Shown piece after piece: positions 23,029 to 34,451 of a stretch of DNA of 64,000 nucleotides (within the stretch, counting starts at the first letter, position 1; every line of letters begins with the position of its first letter). Location: assembly GCA_028456385.1 (NCBI GenBank), contig JALNQF010000025.1, forward strand, positions 124,001 to 188,000, read 5' to 3'. The DNA is from Ophiosphaerella korrae. Its lineage: Eukaryota > Ascomycota > Dothideomycetes > Pleosporales > Phaeosphaeriaceae. Under the pieces are notes generated by a model, which worked only from the letters and a program-made list of their open reading frames with translations, had not been told where the DNA came from and made no database searches. The translations under genes and the position numbers were made by a program.

Positions 23029-25287
23029 TCATTCTAGATAAATGGTTTCTTTCACAAAGTAATTAGCTATATTAGTAATTTGTCTCCCTACAGAAATAGG
23101 GCCCTTTGTGAACCTTAACGATGTCTCCTCTTCTCCCTCTCTTCCCTTGATGACTTTTACGACGACTTCGTGGTTCCAATTCCACTCATTGCTCCAATCT
23201 GTGATACCGACACGTTGATAGCGATCGCCATGTGGCTTCAGGATGAGCATCGCCGTGCATGTCCTGGGCCTTTCACTGCCACACTGTAGTAGCACCGCAA
23301 TAGAGTCATCGAGGGACTCGAGAGTGTCCATCTCGAGATCCAGGCGTACTTTGAATAGAACCTTGCGCTCGTCGGGCAGCTTGATGACCAGGTATGGCCC
23401 GCTGCCTGATGGGAGATCGGTATGCTTGTGTTCGATCTTCTCCCGTACCCAGTATTTATCACAGAGGAGTGGGTTCATACCCGGCCTAATGATAGGCGCA
23501 GTAATACGTAAGCATTGCGATGGTTGAACTTCATTCGCATCTCCCTTTGACCTTATCCACTCCTCTGTAGTTTGCCATATATCATTTGCAACAGAAACAG
23601 AGGTCTGACAGTAATCGAACTTTAGACACTTGAGTTCTGGAAATATTTTCTTGCCAGTTGTACTGGTCCATGACCAAGTGGGAAATCCGGGCCGCCGGCA
23701 GCCACTTCTTTCACTAGACCACTGGAGATTCATGGTCAAACGCCCAGAGGAGGGATCTGGTTCAATTGGTATGCCGTAACAGTGGGGAATGTGAGCTGCC
23801 CTCATGATACCTAAACAAGCGTTTAGAACATCTGTGTCGAACGATAGGTTCCTTCCTGTGTATTCGGAAAGAATCTGCTCTGTGCTGAAGTGTTGTCGGT
23901 TACGATTGGGGATTACGCCAAAAAGGTGAGAGCCATCTTGACCATCCCACGACTCTTGCACACGGTGGTATAATTTCTGATCCACAGACTCCTGAAAATA
24001 CATATGGTCACATAGGAAGCATACCTCGTGGTCCGTGAATATCAATCTTCTCCGGGGAAGGTAGCCTTCTTGTAGTGTCCTATATCGAGGGTGTCAAATT
24101 ATATCTTTTCCAAGTTTAGTAAATTTGGATATGATTACCACTTACCAGGCACGCGAAGCCCAGGCAGATTCTCGAATATCATGTCTGTCGTCTATGATCT
24201 GAACTAATGTGGTAGTGGCTAGTTGTACATTCTTCTGCGGTTGGCGCCCCCGTGAGCCTACTCCAGGCAGGCCATAGTCAGGACTATTGCCGGCAGCTGC
24301 TATTATCGTGAGGTCGGCCATGGTATCTACAAAATCAATAATATCAGCAAACCTTACACCCAAAAATGCACAAGAAGCAACTAACATATTCGATCCATAT
24401 TTAGAATTTGATGATGTCTTTCGTTCTCGTCTGTCTGATCAATGCACTGGCAGAATCAACAAAGGGACTTGGCTTTGAAAATTGTGGACACGTACGTATT
24501 TATCCACCCACAGGTAACGGAATCCAAGATTCAGAGTCGTTTGTATACTATCCTCAATAGTAGTGGGGAAGGCGTTCTTGTCCCTTTCTGTTAAAATCGC
24601 CGAACCCCATACATAGGACAGAGCCACATAACGAAAACCATTTTCTGCCTGAACTACCTGTCTGGATTGGCAATCAATGACCTTGAGTCCAGCAACCTGA
24701 TATCCAGAAGAGGGATTGCAAGTATCAGCATGATGATTTCTGCAGAATTGTAGCCAGCCTTTAACCATACTGAAGTCAATGTGCCTAGGATTGACTACCC
24801 GAGGCCGAATGCTGTCTTCCGCGAAATCTGCGTGTAACAAACCAAACGTTCCTTCCCCAACAAACCGGCTCTGGTACTTCGTTGCAAAGGTCAACAAAGC
24901 TCTAGATTTGGAGAGATCATAGTCTGTAAAATTGGGGTTCAAGCTGTAGATTGTCCGTCTTTTGATGTGCCCTCCAACATCCTCACAATCGCGCCTTAGG
25001 CTACCCATGAAGCGACAAAGTCGGCAAGGAGAGGCGAGGAGCATGGATCGAGGGCGATGGGTTTTGAAGGGGGCCATAGGAGACGTGAGGTCAACTTGAT
25101 CTACGATGGCCAGACAGATTAGGTCGCAACATCTTTCACATAGCCCATCAATGAATAGCGGTGTTTTCACTGTCATAATTTGCTTCAGACGTTCTTTTGC
25201 TTCGTCCTTTTGCGGAATTGGAAGCCTCGTAGGAGAGAGTCTCCTCAATCTAGTTGAAAGCGACGCAGGTAGTAACTCCGAGGGCAT
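23029..25287 (-). CDS. HET domain protein, four exons
   Basis: Exons on the minus strand: 25287-24496, 24446-24386, 24326-24146 and 24079-23029, giving 694 residues. All introns are GT-AG, 49-66 nt. The N-terminal region has paired cysteines (CERCC near residue 50; CRLCRF near 90), typical of the large fungal HET subgroup. The HET domain spans the first three exons: FRYVALSYVWGSA, then RYLWVDKYCIDQTDENERHHQI across the first junction, then IYTMADLTIIAAAG across the second. The third junction joins WASRAW to TLQEGYLPRRRLIF. Conservation of these motifs exactly across the splice sites supports the model strongly. The C-terminal 300 residues include PGFPTWSWTS, usual in this subgroup. Expected role: nonself recognition and cell death. 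The third HET locus in 16 kb. Confidence 0.92.
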
Positions 25288-25810
25288 TGTTGTTTGCTCT
25301 AGGGCAGGGTATGTAGTGCATTACAGTTGACTACCAACAAGTGAAAGGAGCAGATTGATATATGACGGCAATAAAAGTAGGATTGATGGTAAACTTATAC
25401 TGCAGATTGATGTTCAGCTGGGGGCTGACAAGATTGATTGAAACTAATCAGTATCAGCGAACCTAAATGGTCAGCTTGAAAAACAAATATTGCGGCGTGG
25501 TTGCCTATTGAGGCCACGCTTGCTAGGAACAAACCGCCTAGGTGCGGACATAACTTGTATTTAACACTCAAAAACGACACGCCCGTTTCTGGAGTATTAT
25601 GAGCTTGTTACCAAAAGCCTCCATTCGGGAACATAACTTATTTTCTGCTAGAAATCACAAGGGATTCAGCCAGGGGTAAACGCGCGTGGCTTTAAGATCA
25701 CGTGGTTGCTCAATTGCCACCTTGTCACCGCCTTCTTCAAGTAACGCACAGTATATCCGAAATCCCCAAGGCAATACCGTTCCCCCCCAAAAGAAATTCT
25801 GAATATTTCA
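25288..25810. other. Intergenic, divergent promoters
   Basis: This segment separates the HET gene and the BSP-peptidase gene, which are transcribed away from each other. Nothing further is recognised. Confidence 0.5.
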
Positions 25811-26659
25811 ATGGCGCCCTGGACCGCTAAGCATTATCAAATCGTGCCTTCGGCAGCATCGAGTTCTGCCCCACCACCCCCGCGATCATCCGCAGTGCCA
25901 TCATCCAACCACGCTTCCGATGTTAATTCTCATACCATTCCCAACTCCACACCATCAAGTCGGCCTTCTAAAGTGACACCTGATCGCAAACCTCTTCTTC
26001 GCCTTGAATTCCGCGATCTATCATCCAATGGTTCGCGCGCATTCCTCCGTCTGGTACATGCATCGGCTGCCCTACAAGATACTGTCGATACTGTACTTGA
26101 CCTCCTCTACAGAGACATGCGCAAAGAATGTATACCACCAACACGCTCCGTAACCCTTATCATTCGAGATATGGAGGGAGTAGCATACACTACAGGTCGC
26201 GATATCGATGACGATCACAAGGAGATCCACCTCAGTACAAAGTACATTGAACATGTATCTGAGTCGCGGCAAAGGGAAGAGATACTAGGAGTACTGGTGC
26301 ATGAGATGGTTCATTGCTGGCAACATAGCGGGTTCGGGACTGCGCCAGTAGGGCTAACGGAAGGTGTTGCGGATTGGGTCCGACTTAAGGCTGGCTTTGC
26401 GCCACCGCATTGGAAGAGGGATACTGATTGCGATTGGGATGCAGGCTACGAACGAACAGGGTACTTTTTAGAGTGGTTGGAGAAAGAGCATGGCGTTGAT
26501 GTGGTGCGAAGAATCAATGAAGCCTTGCGAGGTTGTGAGTACGACGCACAGAAAGTGTGGCACGGCTGCTGTGGGGCAGGTGTCAAGAAACTATGGGAAG
26601 ATTACCAGAAGAGCATTGAGGATAGATGTGAGGAGAAGAGCCAGGGACAGAACGAATAA
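25811..26659 (+). CDS. BSP-family (basic secretory protein) metallopeptidase-like protein
   Basis: Single exon, 282 residues. The first 60 residues are Ser/Pro-rich and disordered; no signal peptide is visible, so despite the family name it is probably intracellular. The domain starts at LRLEFRDLSSNGSRAF (about 63) and has the zinc-peptidase signature HEMVHCWQH at 164-172, with HExxH complete. The conserved downstream block GLTEGVADWVRLKAG at 181-195 supplies the usual third ligand region. An aromatic GYERTGYFLEWLE segment and a WHGCCG motif follow. The family (plant and bacterial BSP peptidases, gluzincin-like) is poorly characterised. The catalytic residues appear intact, so activity is likely; the substrate is unknown. 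Confidence 0.85.
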   Translation: MAPWTAKHYQIVPSAASSSAPPPPRSSAVPSSNHASDVNSHTIPNSTPSSRPSKVTPDRKPLLRLEFRDLSSNGSRAFLRLVHASAALQDTVDTVLDLLYRDMRKECIPPTRSVTLIIRDMEGVAYTTGRDIDDDHKEIHLSTKYIEHVSESRQREEILGVLVHEMVHCWQHSGFGTAPVGLTEGVADWVRLKAGFAPPHWKRDTDCDWDAGYERTGYFLEWLEKEHGVDVVRRINEALRGCEYDAQKVWHGCCGAGVKKLWEDYQKSIEDRCEEKSQGQNE

Positions 26660-27037
26660 AGGGCCAAGTTTAAGGATGAATATCATGCATTGGCAGAAGA
26701 GGATAGCAAGTCAACAGCTGATAAGGCATGAAGAGGAGGTAGTATGCATGTACCCGCACTTCCTGGGGCGTCTTCTTTGAGGTCAGGCGTGAACAATTTC
26801 GTCGCACCTGCGCCGTTTCCAATTGTCATGTCCAATGAGCCAAAAATGAGCTGGCGAAGCGCAATCTCGGTGTTCTTTCAAGTACAATACAAGATAACAA
26901 GTCCATTGAGGATGGCCTGGAGCGAATACGAAAAAGGTAATCCAAACTATCTAGGGCATGAACCGTACAAGCGCACGAAGCCCTCACTCAGCCAGCAGCC
27001 GACTACTATTCGACCACCAACACCAACTTACAAAGAC
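26660..27037. other. Intergenic
   Basis: The 3' flank of the BSP-peptidase gene and sequence beyond the tRNA terminator. No coding signal. Confidence 0.4.
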
Positions 27038-27055
27038 AAAAAAAAAAAAAAAAAA
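27038..27055 (-). terminator. Poly-T RNA polymerase III terminator
   Basis: Eighteen consecutive A on the + strand read as T18 on the minus strand, starting 12 bases past the 3' end of the tRNA-Lys sequence. Four or more T suffice for Pol III termination; this run is exceptionally long. Confidence 0.7.
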
Positions 27056-27067
27056 GAGAACTTCAAA

Positions 27068-27131
27068 GCCCGACGTGGGTCTCGAACCCACAACCTTGAG
27101 ATTAAGAGTCTCACGCTCTACCGATTGACTG
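27068..27131 (-). tRNA. tRNA-Lys(CTT), 5' end aberrant
   Basis: On the minus strand, D-loop TCGGTA and D-stem 3' strand GAGC are followed by a perfect anticodon arm TGAGA/CTCTTAA/TCTCA (anticodon CTT), variable loop AGGTT, T-arm GTGGG-TTCGAGA-CCCAC and acceptor 3' strand GTCGGGC, then a Pol III terminator. Both internal promoter boxes are recognisable, although the A box is weakened. The 5' part does not fit: no GCCCGAC acceptor strand or GCTC D-stem strand precedes the D-loop; instead the sequence runs AATCCACCAGTCAA. The gene is therefore probably a pseudo-tRNA, or a tRNA whose 5' half was replaced. The 5' boundary given is approximate. Confidence 0.65.
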
Positions 27132-27139
27132 GTGGATTG

Positions 27140-29853
27140 TTAGCTGAGCCCAGGAGATGAGGCGGGTAATGAACTTACGCTAGCCAGGCAGTTGTTGTTT
27201 GGTTTATGAATGTTTGAGATTTTAGTAAGTATATAATCCCAATAAAAGATCAAATCATTGAATTTGTAAGTATCGAGCAAAGTTTTGCGCCGCTGAATTA
27301 AGGTGTACCTGAAAAAATTTGCTTGGGTGGGGCTTCGGTACGCTTGGCGGTGAACCATCGGCGCGTGATCATCTACACAAACATTGAGGATTCATGTAAC
27401 TATCATATCAGCCACTTTCGATGATTCCGATACGAATTCAATATTCCTTGCTCACAGCCAAGACTGAGGATTGTTGTTCATCACACGAAGATTGGTGCAG
27501 TGAGATTCAGCACAAGTCAATAGTTTCTGGAACACAGCCCCTTGCACGTTCAATTGCAACTTCGTATAGAAAACCATCTGTCAGATCTATCTGCCTTGCA
27601 AGGACCTCGACCGGAAATCTGCAAGAGAAATGCTTGTACAGATTGTGCATGGCCCTGGCTCACCTCATACAGAGTAGGGAGCGTAAGCATGAGGCGGGGT
27701 TTTTAACCTAGTACCCAACAACGATCTTTCATTTGAGCACATGCAGCCTCAGCCGCACCGACGAATCTTATTATGACGTCTCTCACAGGGCTGACAGTAC
27801 AGGTGTTGATGTTGATCACCCGCTTGAATGTTCCACGACAACTATTGCTGCTTTGACGAAGGCATAATGACTCGATGACCTATAATGACGTCGCCTCTCG
27901 ACTGGATTTCGCAAAAGTTGTGCATTAGATAAACCTCAAGCATGTCACAAGCGGAAATGGTTTGTGAGATGATTGAGTTATGGAGATGACGAGGTGTGAA
28001 AGGGTCATACCGGCTCAAAACGGGAGACAGTCGGTTTCCAGGCATGGCGGACTTGGCCGAACTATGAAAGGATGACGAAGGTAACTGATTGTGCACCACA
28101 GCGGGAGCATCGCCAAAGTTGGTTTTGACGACTGCAACGCTCCGCACAGTAATACAATTCGAATTTGGAGTAGCAACCGCTCAGGCCATGCATGAGGTCA
28201 AATTTAGATGCAGTACCGCCAACGAAAACTAGATTGGGAGGCTCGCTAAAGCTTGACCTTCGCTTCGATTACCTAGGCTGGTCCATAAGGCAAACTGCAA
28301 GGCTCTCACCATCCTGCACCCAGGAACTTGCCGACCACTTCCTCCATAACGCACCACCATACCAAAATGTAAAATTTACCCCCTGTTGCCTCCCTGCGCC
28401 ACGGCCTCGGGTATTGTTTGCACGCGGGTCTATAGTGTGTTGGCACCATAGCAAGCGTTGCATTTTATTACATTTCATCGTCGTCAAGGCCTCCTTTGTG
28501 AGTCCCGTCATGGTTGCCAAGCGCTTGAGAGCCCGCCCCCACCGAGTTTGATCAGACCTTCAATTTTCGCCGTGTTAATCATATATTAAGCAGAACGATT
28601 CGGCACTCACTCAGCACTATAACAATGGACCAATTATGGCAAATGCATGAACCTCCGAATCCCTGTCTTTATTTCCGAGCGCCTTCTTGAAACATTCCTT
28701 ACCGATCAGGTTGCGGTTCCGCACTAGTCGGAAATCGCACTTTACAGTATGAGCTTTGTGAACCGTGATGCATACAATTAAGGCCGCAATTCTCGGAGAT
28801 TCCGATCCTTCGCTTCCAAGGCTGCGTCAGTCTGATGGCACAAGGAGGAATGGCCAACGCGTGATTTGCGTGGGCCGCAAAGTAGCCCTTGACCATAACT
28901 AATCATCGGAGACGACAGTATAGCTGGTCAAGTCTCATCCCGCGCTAACCGCAAGACCCAATTTTCAGCCACACCTCGTACTGCATTGGTCCCGCGCTTC
29001 GTGTCTGCTAGGGAAGTTATTGCTCCAACAATAGATTCCTCTATCAATAGCCCTTGCAATAAGATTCAACAGAATCAATGTTACCACGCGCCAAGATACC
29101 ACTTGCAATCCTACTGATCTGTAGGCAAAATCCTGCCATGGGGGGAACTCGGCTACCGAACCGTGGACCCACTACAACGGATAGACGTCAGATGCTCGTA
29201 CCTGGGATGCCGCTACAATGGTAGCGGGCTAGAGCAAACGTAGCAACGGGAACGGGTCAGGCTCAGACGTTGCGGGTCAGGCGCCGACGATTAAATCACG
29301 GGCGTTAGCCGAACGTTGTGGATATGCAGCTGGGGGCATAGATACGAGTAGTCTACCAGCGGAGTTAGATCACTTAGCATATCTCCAAAGTTTGCAGCAA
29401 GGTCTTGCATTTCCAGTAGCCAAGATTGCTTTTGCGGCTGTGTACACAAATGTGGTTGAGCTAGTCTGCTTGTATACACGTTTTGCGCCTTCGGTCAAAT
29501 ACACAGCACGCCTTAAACGCAATTGCGTGTCATTTGAACTCTCAAACGGACTGGAACGGGCGGATTCAAATGTTTCACATTGCATTTACGCGAGTGTCGA
29601 ATGGCAGGAATGGAGAATCCTTGCTTCGAGAACAGGGCCATTTTATGTTCAGTGGGGAAAACGTCTTAATTCTAGAAGAGCTCGGCGATCATCTCCTATT
29701 AGAGATGATGGGCCTGAATCGAGTGAATAACGCTTGGGGTTATTACGTGCAGGTCGCCAGCGGTGTAATGCTCTATTGGCTTACATGCCGCTCTCTCCCC
29801 GCCGAAAGAGTCTGCCAAACTTGATCTGCCTGCTTTACCATATTTGCACAGCC
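27140..29853. other. Gene-poor stretch
   Basis: 2.7 kb of mixed composition with several frames of 60-119 codons, none showing a domain, biased amino-acid pattern or splice-linked partner. I see no repeat or transposon motif. Confidence 0.5.
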
Positions 29854-31337
29854 TCAATAGCGATACATGGGATCCCGTTGCAGCCTAGAATCTGAGTAAT
29901 TTAGGTGCGAGAGCGAATCATATGGTTGCTGTTCTGACCGAGCTCTTGCTCTAGGCATATTAGTGGGTGATGTATGCGGCATACCGGGATAGCTTGCCCG
30001 GGCCGTGGGTCTTGAGTACGAGCGACTGGGAGACATGACTGGTCGAGACATTCCATAGTCGTCGTAATGTGGCTGCGCAGGATGGAATGGATTGTCATAC
30101 GAGATGGGTGATAAGGCGTGCATTGGCGTAGAGTGATTCATTGAAGTCGCCGCCCAGTTCCAATCATTCGATCCTAAAGCTCGCGCCTGGGTAAATGAAT
30201 AACCAGGCATTGAGTTTGTTGTATGTGTCACGTTGGCTGTTGACATCGTCATTTGCGAATCGTAGCCCTGTGGAGATGACCACGATGGAGCACTTGAGGT
30301 ACCGTAGCCTGACCATGAATGACGGTTGTTTAGTGTGTCCTGGGGATTAGGTGGCATGAGGGTATTGTATGGGGTTGGAGTATATGAGGAGAACTCTTCT
30401 CCTGGAGTATAACTTGGGAGAGGGGCTGGTGAACTTGGTTCAGAAGGTGAGCTGGGGTGGTTAGGGAGTGTAATGCTGTATCGCCGCACAAGCACAGTGT
30501 ATCTAATTCTTTATTAGAATGAAATCTGAAACTTGATAAAATGCCTACCGATTCTTAATACAGTTCTTGGAGCGACCTGGAAAATAGTCTCTCTGAATAT
30601 CCTTCCAATGTCTTCCAAGCCGTTTTGTCGCTTCGATGAGAATCTGGTCCTAGTAAATAGTCAGTGAGCTCAAGGCAGAATGGTGAGCTCAACTTGTGAG
30701 TGGTATTACTTGCCTCTTCCTCACGCCATTCGCTTTTGTCAATTGCAGGATCTAGCGATTGCTGCCATCGTTTTGCACATTCTGTATCGATTAGCTATTT
30801 CACAACTAGTGTTCATTCAAGGAAACCCACGATCTGCACTTCGTGATTCGACACAATTTGCAACAAGAGTCCATCTGTGGTAAAACTATCAGTCTCACGA
30901 CATCGGCTAGCTCGAGGACTTTTACCGTTGGCCATGTTCCTGCACTCCTCTATGAAGCAGCGCGTCTTCACTCTTCGACCATTGTCCTTTCTTCAGACCT
31001 CCAGCGACAGAGTTGTGCCATCTTTTCCGACAATCTTTATTCGTTCTTCCTGGAAGTTTAGTCGCGATTCTACACCTGTGCGAACGGGTCAGGTATAATC
31101 TTGAGGCGACTTGAAGTTGAACATTGCTTAAGGGGTGCATACCAGTCTTTAACGTCACCACCTCCAATCACTGTAGAGCCCAAGGTCAGCCTAGAAGATT
31201 GGAATAAAGGCAAAGACGCTATATTTGAATTCACCATTTTGCCTGGATCAAGACTTACGTTGTGCTTCAACCTCTTCTCGTAGTTGATCATCCTCTGCCA
31301 ACGTCCACTTTCGCGGTTGCCTGCTCAAACTCTGCAT
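29854..31337 (-). CDS. Three-repeat Myb DNA-binding protein
   Basis: Seven exons on the minus strand: 31337-31259, 31170-31143, 31075-30926, 30874-30831, 30781-30714, 30649-30549 and 30502-29854, giving 372 residues. R1 carries RKWTLAEDDQLREEVEAQ and LPGRTNKDCRKRWHNSV. R2 has KKGQWSKSEDALLHRGV and SRSADQCAKRWQQSLD. R3 has KSEWREEEDQILIEATKRLG, HWKDIQRDYFPGRSKNCIKNRY. The conserved Trp residues that pack each repeat are present, except that R3 has two and a Tyr/Phe at the third place. The C-terminal 210 residues are Pro/Ser/Tyr-rich and disordered. Intron 5 (30650-30713) begins GCAAGT, a GC-AG intron. Exon 2 is only 28 nt; the choice of an internal AG (CTACAG) rather than the first AG avoids a stop. 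Probable nuclear transcription factor; its target is unknown. Confidence 0.87.
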
Positions 31338-33793
31338 TTTGGTGGAAGATTTTGTGCTTTTGCTCCCCTCGAAATTATTTAAATTATTTAAAGATAATAA
31401 ATGCCACACAGAGCTTGCTCTGTCCTAAAAGTATTCTTATTCTTCGTGCCAAGGTATGGCAAAATTTCTGGGTGCGACGTTCGTATCGAAGATGGAGTGT
31501 GAATACAACCCTATTGTCTAGAACCTGAAGGGAGTAATACTGAAACTGTGGCGTGGTGGTAGGCTTCCCTTGAAGTTGATTTTCAGATAGATGTCGGTAG
31601 AGGTATGAGAGGAAGGCGGGTTTGAAGCTTAAAAAGAAGTCGGCGTGGAGTACGAGATATGAGTCCACGGATCGAGTATGCTTTGACAGAGATGACGCAG
31701 ACCTTACCGCAGCACGTTCGCCCATAGGGACCACTCGCCTAGTAGCTTCCTGGATGACTTCCCTGCTTCGTAGGCTTGTAAGTAGGCTCACCTACATGGC
31801 CCGAACCAAGAATGCTAGTGATTGGGATGCCTTATGCGTTGCAGCGAGTGCACTGCCGTTTGATTTGAAGTGTGTATGGGATTAGCGCAGACGACATCTG
31901 ACGGCCCGTGGATAATGAGCCGTACAGCCCCCATCATTGCCGCTAGGGCCAGCCCCTGCATATGCATCTCTGGTAGGGCTGCTAGGACTATACACCGCTG
32001 GAGGTCGGTAATTTTCCAGATCAGGTTTAGCGGTGTTAAATGCGGACGTGAGCCTATCATTTCACACTGACCACAGAATATCGTCAGGAACATTGAATTG
32101 GTCACATAAATAGATCACTCTAGGTCGAATGATGCAAACTAGTCCTATAGATTTGTGAATCGAGCCACAAACGGGGCCTGACACAGTATGACAAAGGGCG
32201 CCCAAATAGTCGGTGCGAACGTGGCTTGCGCAGCGCAGGGAAATCATAGGCGCCTGCCATGACTTGTGAAAGTAAGGTTAAAGAAGTAGATAGTGAGCGT
32301 AGAACCAGGTCTTTCTCGGTAGGTGAAGAGCTGCAGCTCCATATAAATTGTGGCTGAGTAGCTCACAGCATACTAGGTCCAGTTTAGTCAAAAGGGGTCT
32401 TGAACTGAACGCCTCACCGGAAGTAGCGCATATGATGTCTGCTCAAACCAAGCCTCTAAAGTGAGTGTAGGCGGCAAACGCGGATGAGAACCTTTCTTAC
32501 GACTGCGCTTTTCACTGCTGACAAGCGTGGTTCGTGTGGCCAATGCTAACAGCGGGGAATTGCTCTGGATATGTTGGTTGCCGACGGTCGCGCTTGGAGC
32601 CGCCCGACTGGGGAAGATGCAGCGAGCAGCATACCATACTGGGCGTGCTGTGGACCAAGGGATGTCCAAGGGGTAAGATAATCCGTGGAAAAAGCAGCTT
32701 CCTCGCTTGTAACTACATAGATCAAACATGCATAGAAGGACGAAGCCCGTTTCACAAACGCCATCAGTTGTGCTGCATGCTCAGTGGGCATAAGGCCAAC
32801 GCTAGAGTCACAGGCCTTGCCAAAGTGGGCTAGACCGGAGCCAAAAGCCGCCGCCCAACATGTCAAATCGAACATAGGAGGCCCACAAACATGCGCCTAT
32901 ATTGCAACATCCAAATTGATAAATAAGGTGTGGCGTCTCGGGGCAGCATAGGGCTAAGTGGCTTGGTAACCATCTCTCCCAGCTCACTGAAGGCATAGAA
33001 TATCGAAATGAAATCCTGATCCTAAATGGACCCATTGCTCGGTGCTTACTATGGCCATGTTTGACCGGACTTGAATGGCTCATGTAGCTACGGCTCGGGA
33101 CGCGTCAATGGGATTGGTGATGCAAGATGACGTGAACACTAATGCATGTACTTCTTCAATGAGGCTTTGGAGTTGGTCATGCTATCTAACCGGCTGGTCG
33201 GACTACTCGGTAGATACTGCACGGCAGCTTGGATAACCGCGGCATACCGATACACACAAAGTTGCACCAAAGCCGCATCCACCGCTCTTTGCCCAGGCTC
33301 TGGTACTGCGTGTACAAGTGTAACATGAAAGTGCAACCGGATATCACCCTGCAATGCTTGCATCCCAGAATTTATGCTCGTCATAGCTACCTAGCATCCA
33401 CCATAGCTAAATTTTGGGCTTGTAGCTGATGCAGGCATTGATGCTACAAGGACCGCCAGTTCCCATTGTGCCTGCCCCCACGACAAGATGCCAGTACAAT
33501 TGCTCCATCATAGAAGATTCAGCTCTTGTCTAGCTTTTGTAGTACCTGACATCCGAAACCCATGAATCTTTCCGTCGCCTGACCATCGGATGTCACCGAA
33601 CGGAACGCGTGGGACAAGTGGGCTGAAAAGCCCAGGATGGCTATCATGTCGAGCTGTGTATTGTGTACGACGTCCCAAGAATGAATCTTAAAAAGCAAGT
33701 TCAGGGCTGCGCGATAGGTTTGCGCCATGGGAGGGATTATGGTACTTCAACATTGTCTGTCGGGTTTGCAGCCCAATGATGGTTATCGTGCCT
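31338..33793. other. Gene-poor stretch
   Basis: 2.4 kb between the Myb gene promoter and the 3' end of fyv7. Frames of up to 135 codons exist on both strands, but none has family motifs or plausible coding composition. Confidence 0.5.
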
Positions 33794-34451
33794 TCATGTC
33801 TTCCTCATGATTCTCTGTGCTTTTGCAAGCAGCACTGTACTCTCGCGACCCAGCTTCCTCTGGCCATTGGGTCCTCGTGCCTTGGCCATGGTCTTGCGGA
33901 AGCGCTCTCTCTCGGCAAGCTTTGCTGCACGCTCTTTGTCTGCTTCCTCTCTTGCCTTTCGGCGCGCATCGGCTTCTTCCTTCTTCGTCCTTGCTAGCGC
34001 ACTCTCCTTTTTGAAGGGCTGGGGTCGTGGTCGCCGCTGCCTCAAATCTGCCGGAGAGTCGTGGGGCACCTCTGGCGAGATTTCTTCGAGCATCTTTACT
34101 CGATCCGGATGTGGCTCGAGACTGGGTTGCACGACAGGCTCGGTGGGCTCCTCATCATGGTTGCCGACTTCAGCTTCGCGGTCATAGACCGATTTACGCG
34201 TGTCTGTTCCAGCGCCCTCTCGCGCCTTCAGCTTGGCATACTGTTGCTTTAGCTTCGCCTTGTGGATCAAGTCTTTTTTGATCTTTTGCACTGATACTCA
34301 ATCAGTATATGCGATGCATTGGAGCTTAAGCGCGCCTACCTTTTCGTTTATAAGTACCATCGGGCAGATTGGCTGGCCCCACGGAAAATCCCTTCTTCTG
34401 CTTCTTGACCGGCTTGCACGAGTCACCCTCGAGCGGCCGTTTTGGCGCCAT
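33794..34451 (-). CDS. fyv7: rRNA-processing protein Fyv7
   Basis: Two exons on the minus strand, 34451-34340 and 34290-33794, with a 49-nt intron; 202 residues. The first exon encodes [10 protein letters not shown], then [22 protein letters not shown], joined to [23 protein letters not shown], the diagnostic Fyv7 start. A central acidic/Pro segment follows, then a long basic coiled-coil tail ([37 protein letters not shown]) ending in [20 protein letters not shown]. Fyv7 is a nucleolar factor needed for 18S rRNA maturation in the small-subunit processome. Length is slightly above yeast (151), through the central spacer. It shares a 680-bp divergent promoter region with the Atos-type gene. Confidence 0.88.

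Noticed and set aside
28192..28551. 119-codon + frame
   Set aside because: Overlapping frames of similar length on both strands; no motif or coding bias.
31384..31791. 135-codon minus frame upstream of the Myb gene
   Set aside because: Composition is random and it does not connect to the Myb exons.
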